A stretch of DNA of 64,000 nucleotides. Origin: an uncultured Flavobacteriaceae bacterium. Its GTDB lineage: Bacteria; Bacteroidota; Bacteroidia; Flavobacteriales; Flavobacteriaceae. The stretch lies in contig CANNBV010000005.1 in NCBI GenBank assembly GCA_947502975.1, positions 310,001 through 374,000 on the forward strand, given 5' to 3'. Under the pieces are notes generated by a model. It searched no databases, had not been told where the DNA came from, and saw only the letters and a program-made list of their open reading frames with translations. Below, one piece after another: positions 21,036 to 30,010 of this stretch (its first letter is position 1; each line of letters begins with the position of its first letter). The position numbers and the translations under genes were made by a program.

Positions 21036-21308
21036 ATGATGAGTAAAATTATGACTGTCGACGTTTTGTCGAGTATTAAAGGAGCACAGCCATCTGAGAC
21101 TGTGAACAAATTATTTGAAGTAATTAAAAATGCAAATACGGCGAATAATAATGCTTTTAATACGAATCATAATAATGCTGTGTCTTTGGATAACTTAAGA
21201 GATGATGTGGTAATTGATAGTTCTGCAATTGAAAAACAAATTATCATTGAAAACTTTCCAAAAGAAAAGAACGGTTATTTGGTTGTTTCTAAAGTTATAG
21301 AAGAATAG
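21036..21308 (+). CDS. gatC: GatC-like subunit of the tRNA amidotransferase, Asn-rich
   Basis: Small belt subunit (90 residues) that holds GatA and GatB together in GatCAB. The C-terminal half is typical GatC: NLRDDVV (53-59) followed by NFPKEKNGYLVVSKVIEE, equivalent to the LREDE and APExxxGFFxVPKVIE motifs. The first half is unusual. It offers one helix rather than the normal helical hairpin, then an Asn-rich linker with 9 Asn in residues 32-47. It is the first gene after the attenuator, with gatA starting two bases after its stop. The identity rests on the C-terminal motif and the operon position. Confidence 0.82.
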   Translation: MMSKIMTVDVLSSIKGAQPSETVNKLFEVIKNANTANNNAFNTNHNNAVSLDNLRDDVVIDSSAIEKQIIIENFPKEKNGYLVVSKVIEE

Positions 21309-21310
21309 TT

Positions 21311-22711
21311 ATGAGTTCTCAAATACATAAAATTCATCAGCAATTGGTGGATAAGGATATAACTTGTATGCAATTAGTACAAAATAGACTGGAAGCGCTA
21401 AAGCAAAACACGCACAATACGGTTAATGCTTTATTAGATGAAACGGCGTTAGATTTAGCCGCTAAAGTTGATGCTAAAATTGCAAATGGTGAAACTATAG
21501 GACTACTAGAGGGTATTCCTTTTGGTATAAAAGATGTGTATATGGTGCAAGGTACGTATACAACTGCGAGTTCTAATTTACTAAAATACTACAAGTCTGC
21601 TTACACGGCAACTGCTATTCAAAAATTATTGGATGCTGGGGCAATTCCTTTAGTAAAAGAAAACTGCGATAGTTTTGGGCATGGTTCATCTAGTGAAAAC
21701 ACCATTTTTGGTGCGGTTAAAAATGCTATAAATCCAGAATTAGTTGGTGGTGGTTCTAGTGGTGGTTCTGCGGTAAATGTTGCTAAAGATTACACGGTGT
21801 TCTCTATTGGCGGCGATACTGGTGGTTCTATTCGTCAACCAGCTGGTTACAATAATGTTTATGGCTTAAAACCAACCTATGGTCGTGTATCGCGTTATGG
21901 CATCATGGCTTATGCGTCATCTACGGATTGTGTTGGCCCAATTGCAAAATCTATCGAAGATATTCGCATTGTTTTAAATGTGATAAGTGGACAAGACGTT
22001 AAAGATCAAACGACGTATACTTCAGAAGATATTTCAAAAGAGAGCACTTTAAATGCTGAAGGCATAAAGACCGTTGGGTATTTCAAAAATTTTATTGAAA
22101 ATGATGCGATTGACCCTCAAATAAAATCTGATTTTTTAGCGTCGATTGAAAAAATAAAAAGTAAAGGCATTGCTGTAAAAGCATTAGATTTCTTTGAGTC
22201 TAATACGCTAGTTTCTACATATTATACCTTAGCGATGGCCGAAACTGCTTCTAACTTATCACGCTTAGATGGTACGAATTACGGTAATAGAATAGAAGCC
22301 GAAAATTTAAAAGAAACCTATGCTGTAACACGTTCTGAGAACTTTTCTGAAGAAAGTAAACGCAGAATTGTTGGTGGAAATCAGGTGTTATCTCAAGGGT
22401 TTTCAGATGAAATTTATTTGAAAGGTCTAAACTTACGGGATCAAATTATTGAAAATTTTGAAGATGATTTCAATAAAGTTGATATTATCCTTTCTCCTGT
22501 AACACCAAGTACACCACCAAAAATTGGAGACAGTTTAAAAGATCCTTTGGCGATGTATTTATCTGATGCATATACTGTTGGTTTTAGCTTAGGGCAATTA
22601 CCAACATTGACTATACCCCAAGGCACTGCAACCGGATTACAAATTACCGCTGCAAAAACTAATGACGAACTCGTTTTGAAGTTTGCTAACTTCTTAAAAG
22701 ATACGATATAA
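21311..22711 (+). CDS. gatA: Asp-tRNA(Asn)/Glu-tRNA(Gln) amidotransferase subunit A
   Basis: Amidase subunit that releases ammonia from glutamine (or asparagine) for tRNA-bound amidation, 466 residues. The Ser-cisSer-Lys triad of the amidase signature family is complete: Lys74 in GIKDVY, Ser149 in GGGSSGGSA and Ser173 in GGDTGGSIRQPA. The spacing is the same as in characterised GatA proteins. It is somewhat shorter than the common 480-490 residues. It follows gatC by two bases, and its stop overlaps the gatB::aspS start by one base (TAATG), so the three subunits are translationally coupled. Confidence 0.95.
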   Translation: MSSQIHKIHQQLVDKDITCMQLVQNRLEALKQNTHNTVNALLDETALDLAAKVDAKIANGETIGLLEGIPFGIKDVYMVQGTYTTASSNLLKYYKSAYTATAIQKLLDAGAIPLVKENCDSFGHGSSSENTIFGAVKNAINPELVGGGSSGGSAVNVAKDYTVFSIGGDTGGSIRQPAGYNNVYGLKPTYGRVSRYGIMAYASSTDCVGPIAKSIEDIRIVLNVISGQDVKDQTTYTSEDISKESTLNAEGIKTVGYFKNFIENDAIDPQIKSDFLASIEKIKSKGIAVKALDFFESNTLVSTYYTLAMAETASNLSRLDGTNYGNRIEAENLKETYAVTRSENFSEESKRRIVGGNQVLSQGFSDEIYLKGLNLRDQIIENFEDDFNKVDIILSPVTPSTPPKIGDSLKDPLAMYLSDAYTVGFSLGQLPTLTIPQGTATGLQITAAKTNDELVLKFANFLKDTI

Positions 22712-25700
22712 TGGAACTGGAGCAATTAAATGAACTATTAAAAGCACACGAAATAGAGTTGGTAATCGGTCTTGAAACCCACGTTCGATTAAATACAAAG
22801 ACGAAGTTGTTTTGTTCTTGTGCAAATCAGGAAATAGAAACACCAAATCAAAATATTTGCTCGGTTTGTACGGGACAAATGGGTGTGTTGCCTGCTATAA
22901 ACAAAGAAGCTATAACAAAAGCAATTTACTTTGGAAAAGCAGTAAAATCTACTTTTGAAAATGAAGTTATTTCTTGGGACAGGAAACATTATGAATACCC
23001 TGATAACCCAAAGAATATACAGATTACGCAGTTTCACAATCCAGTGATTCCTGACGGACAGGTGTCTTGTTTTAGAAATGACGGCTCTCAGTTTACGGTG
23101 AATTTAACTCAGGTGCATATCGAGGAAGACGCCGCAAAATTAATGCATGAGAAAAACGTCTCGCTGGTAGATTTTAATAAAGCTGGCGTACCACTTATCG
23201 AAATTGTTACAGAGCCTTGTATTCGTCACATTGAAGATGCTTCAATTTACGCACAATACATACAACGTATTGTTCAAAATTTAGGCATTTCAGAAGCTAA
23301 TTTAGAGAAAGGTGAGTTTAAATCAGATGTTTCTGTATCACTTCGGAAAAAACACAGCTATAACTTAAACCCGCGCACCGAAATAAAAAACCTCAACTCA
23401 TTTAAATTTATGGTTGAGGCTTTAAAAGAAGAAATTGAAAAGCAACTCAATTACTATTTAGAGCATAAGGAATTTAGACCAGACCAAACTACCGTACTTT
23501 TTGACGCTGATTTAAAGCAGACCAAAACCATGCGTAAAAAAGAGTTTGAGGCAGATTATCGTTTTATATCTGAACCAGACTTGCCTTTTGTAAGTATTAA
23601 GGATGTTGTAGCATCTATTGATGTTGATATTAGTACGTTGCCATTTGCAGTAGAGTCTATCTTAATTAAAGGTGGTGTTTTACCTCAGGATGCTAAATTT
23701 TTCACAGCAGATGCTGTACGCTCTAAAACATTTATGGCGATTAATGACGTGATAAAAGATCCTTCTTTTGTGGCTAAAACGTTAGTGAATAATATTGATG
23801 CTGAGGCTTATGGCGATATTCACCGCATTGAGCATCTTATTGAAATTTTTCAATTATTTAAGGATGAAAAAATCACTTCTGTTTTAGTACAAAATGCTAT
23901 TACTTCTTATTTAAAAGATAGAAGTTTTGATTACAATAAATATTTTGAAGATAATACCATTTCAGAATCTCAAATAGATGATGCGATTGCAAAGGTTATT
24001 TCTGAAAATAGCGCCATTGCAAATGATATTAAAGGCGGCAACCAAGGAAAAGCAGGTATTCTCGTTGGAAAAGTTATTGGTATTATTGGGAAAGGTGCTT
24101 CTGGAAAAGTGATTCGTGAGCGTATTTTAAGTCAATTGGCTTCTGATGCTTTAGTAGATTCAAAAACGGAAACTGACAACACACAAACATCAAAATCTGA
24201 CATTGTAAATCAAAATTCAGATGAAGAAGTACTTCCTGAAATTCCACTTGTAATTAAAGAACACTATCGTACTCATAAAGTATCTCAATTAACTGAAGCT
24301 TCAATTTCTGAAAAAGTCACTTTAGCAGGTTGGGTATCTAGTGTTAGAGATCATGGTGAACTGATGTTTATCGATTTACGCGATTCTAGTCACGAGATTT
24401 TTCAGGTACGTTTAAGCAGAGAATCATTTCCAAATCTTGATGAATTAGTAAAGCTTAAACCAGAATCTGTAATTACAGTTACTGGTGAAGTGGTACAACG
24501 TAAAGCCGATGATTACAATCCGTCGTTACGTACTGGAACTATTGAGTTAGAAACTTCAGAATTAGATATTTTGAATCTTTCTAAAACCTTACCGTTTGAA
24601 ATAAAACGAGCGCATAAGTCCAACGAAACCGTTCGTTTTCAATATAAATACTTAGATCATAGAAATGATGCCGTTAGAAAAGCTATTGTAAATCGCCATA
24701 AGGTGATTAAATTGATGCGTGATATTCTAGATGAACAAGAGTTTCTAGAAGTTGAAACACCTATTCTAACTGCTGGAACAGATGAAGGTGCACGAGAATT
24801 TATCGTACCTACGCGAAAAAAAGCAGGGTCTTTTTACACATTACCACAGGCACCACAGCAGTTTAAGCAAATTTTGATGGTGAGTGGTTATGAGAAGTAC
24901 TTCCAAATTGCACGTTGTTTTAGAGATGAAGATTCTCGTGGAGATAGACAACCAGAATTTACGCAATTAGATATAGAAGTTGCTTACTCCAGTATGCAAG
25001 ATATTATTGATTTGAATACTAATATGTTCAATGAGATCGTCACTAAAATTTATGGCAACAAATGGATTTTGCATCCATTTGAAGTACTGACGTACAAAGA
25101 AGCCATGGACAGCTACGGTTGTGACAGACCTGATTTACGATTCGGATTGAAACTTCAAGATATTACAGATATTGTAAAGGAAACGACCTTTCAAGTATTT
25201 AGTAAACCTATTGATGAAGGCGGTATTGTTAAATGTATTAAAGTGTCTGCTGAAGAACAGGGTAAAAAACGCTTATCAAAAGGACAGATTGAAAAGCTAA
25301 CCGCTATTGCTCAAGATAACGGTTTAGGTGGTTTAGCCTATATTATTGTAAATGAAAACGATCTACAATCTCCTATTATTAAGTTTTTAGGTGAAGCCAT
25401 CGCAGAAAATATTATCAAAACAACACATGCACAAGTTGGTGATATCGTATTCTTTTCAGCCTCAGATTATGATACTGCAAATAAAGCTTTAGATGCTGTG
25501 CGACAAGAATTGGGTAGAATGCTTAAGTTGATTAATCCAAAAGAATTAAGACCAGCTTGGGTGGTAGACTTCCCAATGTTTGAAAAAACCGAAGAAGGCC
25601 GCTGGACGTTTACACACAATCCATTCTCCATGCCAGCTGTTTATGATATCGAAAAACACATCGATGGAAAAGAAGACGAGATTGGTAGTATTATAGCCCA

Positions 25701-26046
25701 GCAATACGATTTAATATTGAACGGTTACGAAATTGGTGGTGGCTCAGTACGTGCCCACAAACCAGAAATTTTAGAAGCTACATACAAAAACATGGGGTAT
25801 GATAAGGAGGAGATGATGAAGAGTGTCGGCACTATGTACAATGCATTTCACTATGGTGCGCCTCCTCATGGCGGTATTGCCTGGGGTGTGGACCGATTAA
25901 TGATGATTTTAGAGAAAAAAGCATCCATTAGAGAAGTCATGGCATTCCCAAAAACAGGAACCAGTGAAGACTTATTATTTGGTTCCCCTTCTCCCCTTTC
26001 TGATAAGAAAGTTGAAGAGATGAATGTGAAGGTAATACGGAAGTAA
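22711..26046 (+). CDS. gatB-aspS: GatB-AspRS fusion: amidotransferase subunit B / aspartyl-tRNA synthetase
   Basis: One 1111-residue chain that could charge tRNA with Asp and then activate the Asp for amidation. Residues 1-about 480 are GatB: the Zn-type cysteines Cys35, Cys37, Cys50 and Cys53, the kinase core ELVIGLETHVRLN, and the tail domain ending GKASGKVIRERI-like near 470. A polar linker (about 480-510) joins it to bacterial-type AspRS. The AspRS half has an OB-fold anticodon domain (about 515-620), motif 2 FRDEDSRGDRQPEFTQLDIE, the GAD insertion (about 810-930) and motif 3 GGIAWGVDRL. His548 in VRDHGE lies where P. aeruginosa non-discriminating AspRS has His31 and E. coli has Leu. No frameshift or internal restart is needed. 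The fusion is secure; tRNA specificity is inferred. Confidence 0.95.
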   Translation: MELEQLNELLKAHEIELVIGLETHVRLNTKTKLFCSCANQEIETPNQNICSVCTGQMGVLPAINKEAITKAIYFGKAVKSTFENEVISWDRKHYEYPDNPKNIQITQFHNPVIPDGQVSCFRNDGSQFTVNLTQVHIEEDAAKLMHEKNVSLVDFNKAGVPLIEIVTEPCIRHIEDASIYAQYIQRIVQNLGISEANLEKGEFKSDVSVSLRKKHSYNLNPRTEIKNLNSFKFMVEALKEEIEKQLNYYLEHKEFRPDQTTVLFDADLKQTKTMRKKEFEADYRFISEPDLPFVSIKDVVASIDVDISTLPFAVESILIKGGVLPQDAKFFTADAVRSKTFMAINDVIKDPSFVAKTLVNNIDAEAYGDIHRIEHLIEIFQLFKDEKITSVLVQNAITSYLKDRSFDYNKYFEDNTISESQIDDAIAKVISENSAIANDIKGGNQGKAGILVGKVIGIIGKGASGKVIRERILSQLASDALVDSKTETDNTQTSKSDIVNQNSDEEVLPEIPLVIKEHYRTHKVSQLTEASISEKVTLAGWVSSVRDHGELMFIDLRDSSHEIFQVRLSRESFPNLDELVKLKPESVITVTGEVVQRKADDYNPSLRTGTIELETSELDILNLSKTLPFEIKRAHKSNETVRFQYKYLDHRNDAVRKAIVNRHKVIKLMRDILDEQEFLEVETPILTAGTDEGAREFIVPTRKKAGSFYTLPQAPQQFKQILMVSGYEKYFQIARCFRDEDSRGDRQPEFTQLDIEVAYSSMQDIIDLNTNMFNEIVTKIYGNKWILHPFEVLTYKEAMDSYGCDRPDLRFGLKLQDITDIVKETTFQVFSKPIDEGGIVKCIKVSAEEQGKKRLSKGQIEKLTAIAQDNGLGGLAYIIVNENDLQSPIIKFLGEAIAENIIKTTHAQVGDIVFFSASDYDTANKALDAVRQELGRMLKLINPKELRPAWVVDFPMFEKTEEGRWTFTHNPFSMPAVYDIEKHIDGKEDEIGSIIAQQYDLILNGYEIGGGSVRAHKPEILEATYKNMGYDKEEMMKSVGTMYNAFHYGAPPHGGIAWGVDRLMMILEKKASIREVMAFPKTGTSEDLLFGSPSPLSDKKVEEMNVKVIRK

Positions 26047-26066
26047 TCTTACTTAAATATCAAATA

Positions 26067-26098
26067 AAAAGCTTCAGGATATTCTGAGGCTTTTATGT
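26067..26098 (+). terminator. terminator of the gat operon
   Basis: AAAAGCTTCAG pairs with CTGAGGCTTTT (one G-T pair) around a six-base loop, 20 bases after the stop of gatB::aspS. A short T-run follows. Confidence 0.8.
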
Positions 26099-26724
26099 TT
26101 TCATTAATATTATTTTCCATAGATAAATCAACTTTAAATTAGAAGTTATACACTAGTATTGCACTTTATCGATAATAAATTAATACAAAGTTTTCTTTTA
26201 TTAAAACTCTTGAAAACGCCTATAAAGTAAGATAAAACTCATACATAATATATCAAATTGTAGGATATAGCATCAATAATTTATAATTATTCATGTGAAT
26301 TTACGTATGATTATTCATATTTATTTGTATATTAGCTATGAGCTGATATAGGTTTGAAGTAACCTCTCTACAATTCAAATTTTGGCTTATTAAGAACGAT
26401 AAACATTCTGCTAAAAAACGCTTATTAATGACACCCTCTTTACCATTAATCAGCAATTAAGTATTATATACTTAACAAAATTCTCTCTAGTTACAGTTTA
26501 GTAGATAAAAAACATGAAGCATGCAACATTGGCTAAACTATGTTAGCAAACTTATACATGTATAGTCTTGATTAAAGTGAAATGTATAAGTTATTTAAAG
26601 ATAAACAACAATGGTTATTATACTAAATTCTGAGTATTAATCCGGAGTATAAAAACTATATACCCTCAGTAATTTACATAAACAAGAACTGAATTTTTAA
26701 CAAACATAATCAAACTTTATTACT
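26099..26724. other. long A/T-rich region upstream of the CBM6 protein gene
   Basis: About 620 bases with no supported reading frame. The only clear structure is an 11-bp inverted repeat (26549-26592). Two GAGTAT boxes and a CTGAG/CTCAG pair occur near 26630-26676, close to the gene start. The length suggests a regulated promoter region, but no consensus TAnnTTTG box could be placed with confidence. Confidence 0.4.
26549..26592. promoter_or_regulatory. 11-bp inverted repeat upstream of the CBM6 protein gene
   Basis: AACTTATACAT (26549-26559) and ATGTATAAGTT (26582-26592) are perfect inverse copies 22 bases apart, 132 bases before the start codon. They could be paired half-sites for a regulator or a hairpin in the leader RNA. 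Confidence 0.4.
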
Positions 26725-29058
26725 ATGAAACCCAAAATTTTACTAGTAGCACTAGTATGCATGGCTTTTTTAGCAAAAGCATACGCACAACGACCATCTT
26801 TTGATAAAAGCAAGGATATTTTAATAGCCTGCTTTGATATTAAACCAGACCCAGATGATATTCATGCAGTCGCTGCTCTTGGCAGTATGCTTGTACATCC
26901 AGACTTAAATAATGTGAACTATTTTGCTGTAGCAGGTGCGTATGGCAGTCAAGGAGGGAGTTATCTTCAATCAAATTCACTTTTCAATTTGGCTTTTGGA
27001 AATAATTGGACTGATGCTCACTCTAACAGATCAGCTGCACTTACAGCTATCACTAATAAAGTGGTTCCCGTCCTACAAAATGGAGGAAAAGTATGGGTAC
27101 AAGAAGGAGGTCAGTCTGATGTTACCGCAGATTGGTTGATGCCAGTAATTAATGCCAATAACGGCATTAGTTCAAATACAACTAAAAACAATGTTATTGT
27201 AGTTCAACACGATGATGGGTTTAATGAAGGTAATACCAACTCAACCAAGCTTAGTAATGTAAAAGCCAATACTAATTACTTTCTTCTTGATGACGGAAAT
27301 GCAGGTTGGACTGCGAGTTGGGGTGACCACGGACCATGGTCTACCCCAATGTATAGAAACCAAAGTAGCTCTTATGTTGATCAAGCTAAAAATTCTCCTA
27401 ATACTGTAGCTAAAACTCTGTGGACAGAGGCAGACCTTATTTTTAATAATTATTTCCCAAACGGATTTCCTCATGACTGGTCTTTTTTCTTTACAGATGG
27501 TGTAGACTACTCTGACTGTGTAGAGAACTGGTGGATTTTTGAAATAGGCTCCGATGCAGATACACATGATAAATTTTGGTCTAGATATGTAATGAATACG
27601 GACTCTAATAATCCACCTACAGGAACAGATTCTGTAAGTTGCGCAAATTTACCCTCATCTATCACGTCCTCAAATACAATAAGTGTATCTGTACCTTATG
27701 AAGCGAGTCAATCTAGAGATGTAGTTGTAGAATTTTGGGATACTGGATGGATAAAACAAGGTAAAACTACAGTAAGTTCTGGTTCTGGAACTGCAACTGT
27801 TACCATTTCTCTTGACAATGCTCCAGCTACTGGTAGCAATTATTTATTTAAAACCAGTATAAGGCCAGTTAACGGAAACTGGCAAACAAATATTGATGCA
27901 TGCCAAAAAACGAATGTTACTGTTGGTTCTGGAAATAATAATAGCCAAACCCCTTTTGGAGGAACTGCTGCGACAATTCCAGGAACTATTGAAGTTGAAA
28001 ATTTTGATAATGGAGGACAAGGCATTGCTTATAATGATACAGACACTGCTAATAATGGACCTAATATCGCAAGAGAAGATGAAGGTGTAGATATCGAAGC
28101 TAGAGACGGTGGCCAAACTATTGGTTGGACTGCTAATGGTGAATGGCTTGAATATACAGTAAATGCAACTGCAGGGACTTATACTTTAGAGGCACGTGTA
28201 GCAACTACAACCACCGGTAAATCTATTGTTGCCAAGCTTGATAGTGCAACTTTAGGCACATTTAACCTACCAAACACAGGAGGCTGGGGCACTTTCCAAA
28301 CTATAAGTATTCCCAATATTGCTGTATCTGGTGGCAACGGTAAAATCCTGAGATTAGAATTTGTTGGTGGAGGTGCAAATGTAAATTGGGTAAAATTCAC
28401 ATCTGATGGTAGCAACAATAATTGTAATATCAATTGGACGTCTCCTAATCAAAGTATTTCAAAAACTACCTTGAATTGGACATCTCCTGCTATAGATATT
28501 TCTTGTGCAACTTCAGTAAATATTTCAATGGATATTGAAGGACTAACCCCAGCACAAATGGAAGCTTCAGATTACTTAAACATTTATTATTCTGTTGATG
28601 GCGGTGCCCAAATAGCTATTTCTGAAAACACTGATGGTTTTGCATTAAAAACTATTAGTGCAAATAATGTCTCAGGAAACAGTTTGGAAATTATTATTAA
28701 TGGTAAAACTAGTTGGCAAGATGAAACTTACAACATAAATAATATATCTGTTCAATCTAATGGAACAGCTAAAGACGCCAGTACTAAAGAAAATATATTA
28801 AGTGATAGCAATGATAAAACGATGATTTATCCTAACCCTATTTTACCAAATGAATCATTTAATATTCTATTAGGAAATACTAATACTATAAAACAAATAT
28901 CAATTTTTGAATATACTGGAAAGCTTATCTATTCAACTCAAACAAATAAAGACAGAATAGACCTAAATATGAGTAAATTGTCAATGTCTCGTGGATTGTA
29001 TCTAGTGAAAATTGATAAAAACAGTAACAGTAAAACATTAAAATTGATTGTGAAGTAA
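26725..29058 (+). CDS. T9SS-secreted nucleoside-hydrolase-like protein with CBM6
   Basis: Secreted protein of 777 residues with a signal peptide (1-21, AYAQ). The N-terminal domain (about 25-290) begins ILIACFDIKPDPDDIHAVAAL, given here as key residues Asp-x3-Asp-x-Asp-Asp. That pattern recalls the metal-binding DxDxGxDD start of inosine-uridine nucleoside hydrolases but lacks the exact signature. A middle beta domain precedes a CBM6-type carbohydrate-binding module (about 405-560; key residues in IEVENFD, NGEWLEYTVN and NWVKF). A further beta domain and a T9SS sorting domain (IYPNPILPN...GLYLVKI) end the chain. It is probably a secreted glycan-binding hydrolase; the reaction is unknown. Confidence 0.72.
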   Translation: MKPKILLVALVCMAFLAKAYAQRPSFDKSKDILIACFDIKPDPDDIHAVAALGSMLVHPDLNNVNYFAVAGAYGSQGGSYLQSNSLFNLAFGNNWTDAHSNRSAALTAITNKVVPVLQNGGKVWVQEGGQSDVTADWLMPVINANNGISSNTTKNNVIVVQHDDGFNEGNTNSTKLSNVKANTNYFLLDDGNAGWTASWGDHGPWSTPMYRNQSSSYVDQAKNSPNTVAKTLWTEADLIFNNYFPNGFPHDWSFFFTDGVDYSDCVENWWIFEIGSDADTHDKFWSRYVMNTDSNNPPTGTDSVSCANLPSSITSSNTISVSVPYEASQSRDVVVEFWDTGWIKQGKTTVSSGSGTATVTISLDNAPATGSNYLFKTSIRPVNGNWQTNIDACQKTNVTVGSGNNNSQTPFGGTAATIPGTIEVENFDNGGQGIAYNDTDTANNGPNIAREDEGVDIEARDGGQTIGWTANGEWLEYTVNATAGTYTLEARVATTTTGKSIVAKLDSATLGTFNLPNTGGWGTFQTISIPNIAVSGGNGKILRLEFVGGGANVNWVKFTSDGSNNNCNINWTSPNQSISKTTLNWTSPAIDISCATSVNISMDIEGLTPAQMEASDYLNIYYSVDGGAQIAISENTDGFALKTISANNVSGNSLEIIINGKTSWQDETYNINNISVQSNGTAKDASTKENILSDSNDKTMIYPNPILPNESFNILLGNTNTIKQISIFEYTGKLIYSTQTNKDRIDLNMSKLSMSRGLYLVKIDKNSNSKTLKLIVK

Positions 29059-29080
29059 GTATTAAAAACATTAAACATTA

Positions 29081-29110
29081 AAAGCTTCAGTTGATTCTGG
29101 GGCTTTTTTT
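29081..29110 (+). terminator. terminator of the CBM6 protein gene
   Basis: AAAGCTTCAG pairs with CTGGGGCTTT (including G-T pairs) over a six-base loop and is followed by a T7 run, 22 bases after the stop. Confidence 0.85.
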
Positions 29111-29313
29111 GTGCATGAAAACCCAGAAATAAAGAACAACATTTCCTGTTACCATAAAATAGTTAAAAGGATACATATATAGCATAATTACAGCTTGATT
29201 TGACTATATTCAAATCCACTTGTAATTACTTAACCTAGTGTCAAATTAAAATTAAGTAACTTTAACCTTTAGAAGTTAATTAAGTCATCATAGTTCATCA
29301 AAAAGCTCAACCT

Positions 29314-29679
29314 TTGAGAAACATAATTAAAATACTGTTTTCTTTCCTAATTATAGTCAATTTGTATATTTCATTTGACCATATAGTTAGTCAAGCTGCG
29401 CTTACAAATGAGGACAATATTGAATTGCTGCTAACACAAAATCAGTATGAATATAACGCTATCGATTTTAGTGAATTAGAACATTCCTTTTTTCTTTACA
29501 GACCTGTAGCATATTATAAGAAAAAGCAAAAATTTGACTATCAAATTAATACTCTTAATTCTTTAGAGCATCTAAAATTCAACATCCAAAACCATACTGT
29601 TTTAAACTTTAAACCATCTCTCTTACAAATAGTAATTAACGAAATTTCAATCCAAAAAATCTCATTGCATTTAATATAG
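29314..29679 (+). CDS. hypothetical exported protein with TTG start
   Basis: Unrecognised 121-residue frame. If it starts at the TTG at 29314, residues 1-28 form a signal-like segment (RNIIKILFSFLIIVNLYI) followed by a polar, slightly basic region rich in Asn and Gln. There is no ATG in a suitable place. A near-consensus -7 box (TAACTTTA) lies about 50 bases upstream. It precedes a small hydrophobic protein gene on the same strand. It may be a genuine small envelope protein; comparison with relatives would decide. Confidence 0.45.
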   Translation: MRNIIKILFSFLIIVNLYISFDHIVSQAALTNEDNIELLLTQNQYEYNAIDFSELEHSFFLYRPVAYYKKKQKFDYQINTLNSLEHLKFNIQNHTVLNFKPSLLQIVINEISIQKISLHLI

Positions 29680-29770
29680 CTGATTTTTAAATCGTCAATA
29701 TTAAATAGCTCAATTCCTAAATAAAAAAAAATGGAATTGAAAATAATTAATTGTAAAAAATTAATATTAA

Positions 29771-29950
29771 ATGAGACTAAAGAAATTCTTGCGTTTTTTA
29801 ATGCTCTTGATTTTTATAATGATAGCATCTATTCTTCCTGTTCCAATAAAATTTTATAAGAAAGATAATTTACCGTCCTTCAAAATTGAACAGATTGATA
29901 AAAAGGAAGAAGAAGAAAATACAGAAGATGACTATAAAGCGTTTTCTTGA
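29771..29950 (+). CDS. small membrane protein, 59 residues
   Basis: A short gene with an ATG start. The first 23 residues are basic then strongly hydrophobic (RLKKFLRFLMLLIFIMIAS), then IPVP-like turns, then a charged tail with a run of Glu (KKEEEENTEDD). This is the profile of a small inner-membrane protein with a soluble acidic C-terminus. It follows the frame at 29314 by about 90 bases and may share its transcript. Family not recognised. Confidence 0.6.
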   Translation: MRLKKFLRFLMLLIFIMIASILPVPIKFYKKDNLPSFKIEQIDKKEEEENTEDDYKAFS

Positions 29951-30010
29951 AATTAATTCATTGTTTTTCCTATAGATTATTTTGGTTATTTTGTAGGTAA
30001 GTTTTAACAA

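Noticed and set aside
20800-21036. T-box riboswitch upstream of gatC
   Set aside because: There is no T-box core sequence or specifier stem, the leader is too short, and the class is not usual in Bacteroidota. The Asn-codon leader explains the terminator better.
26936-28433. Several frames on both strands inside the CBM6 protein gene
   Set aside because: Shadow frames of a long, biased coding sequence with no independent signals.
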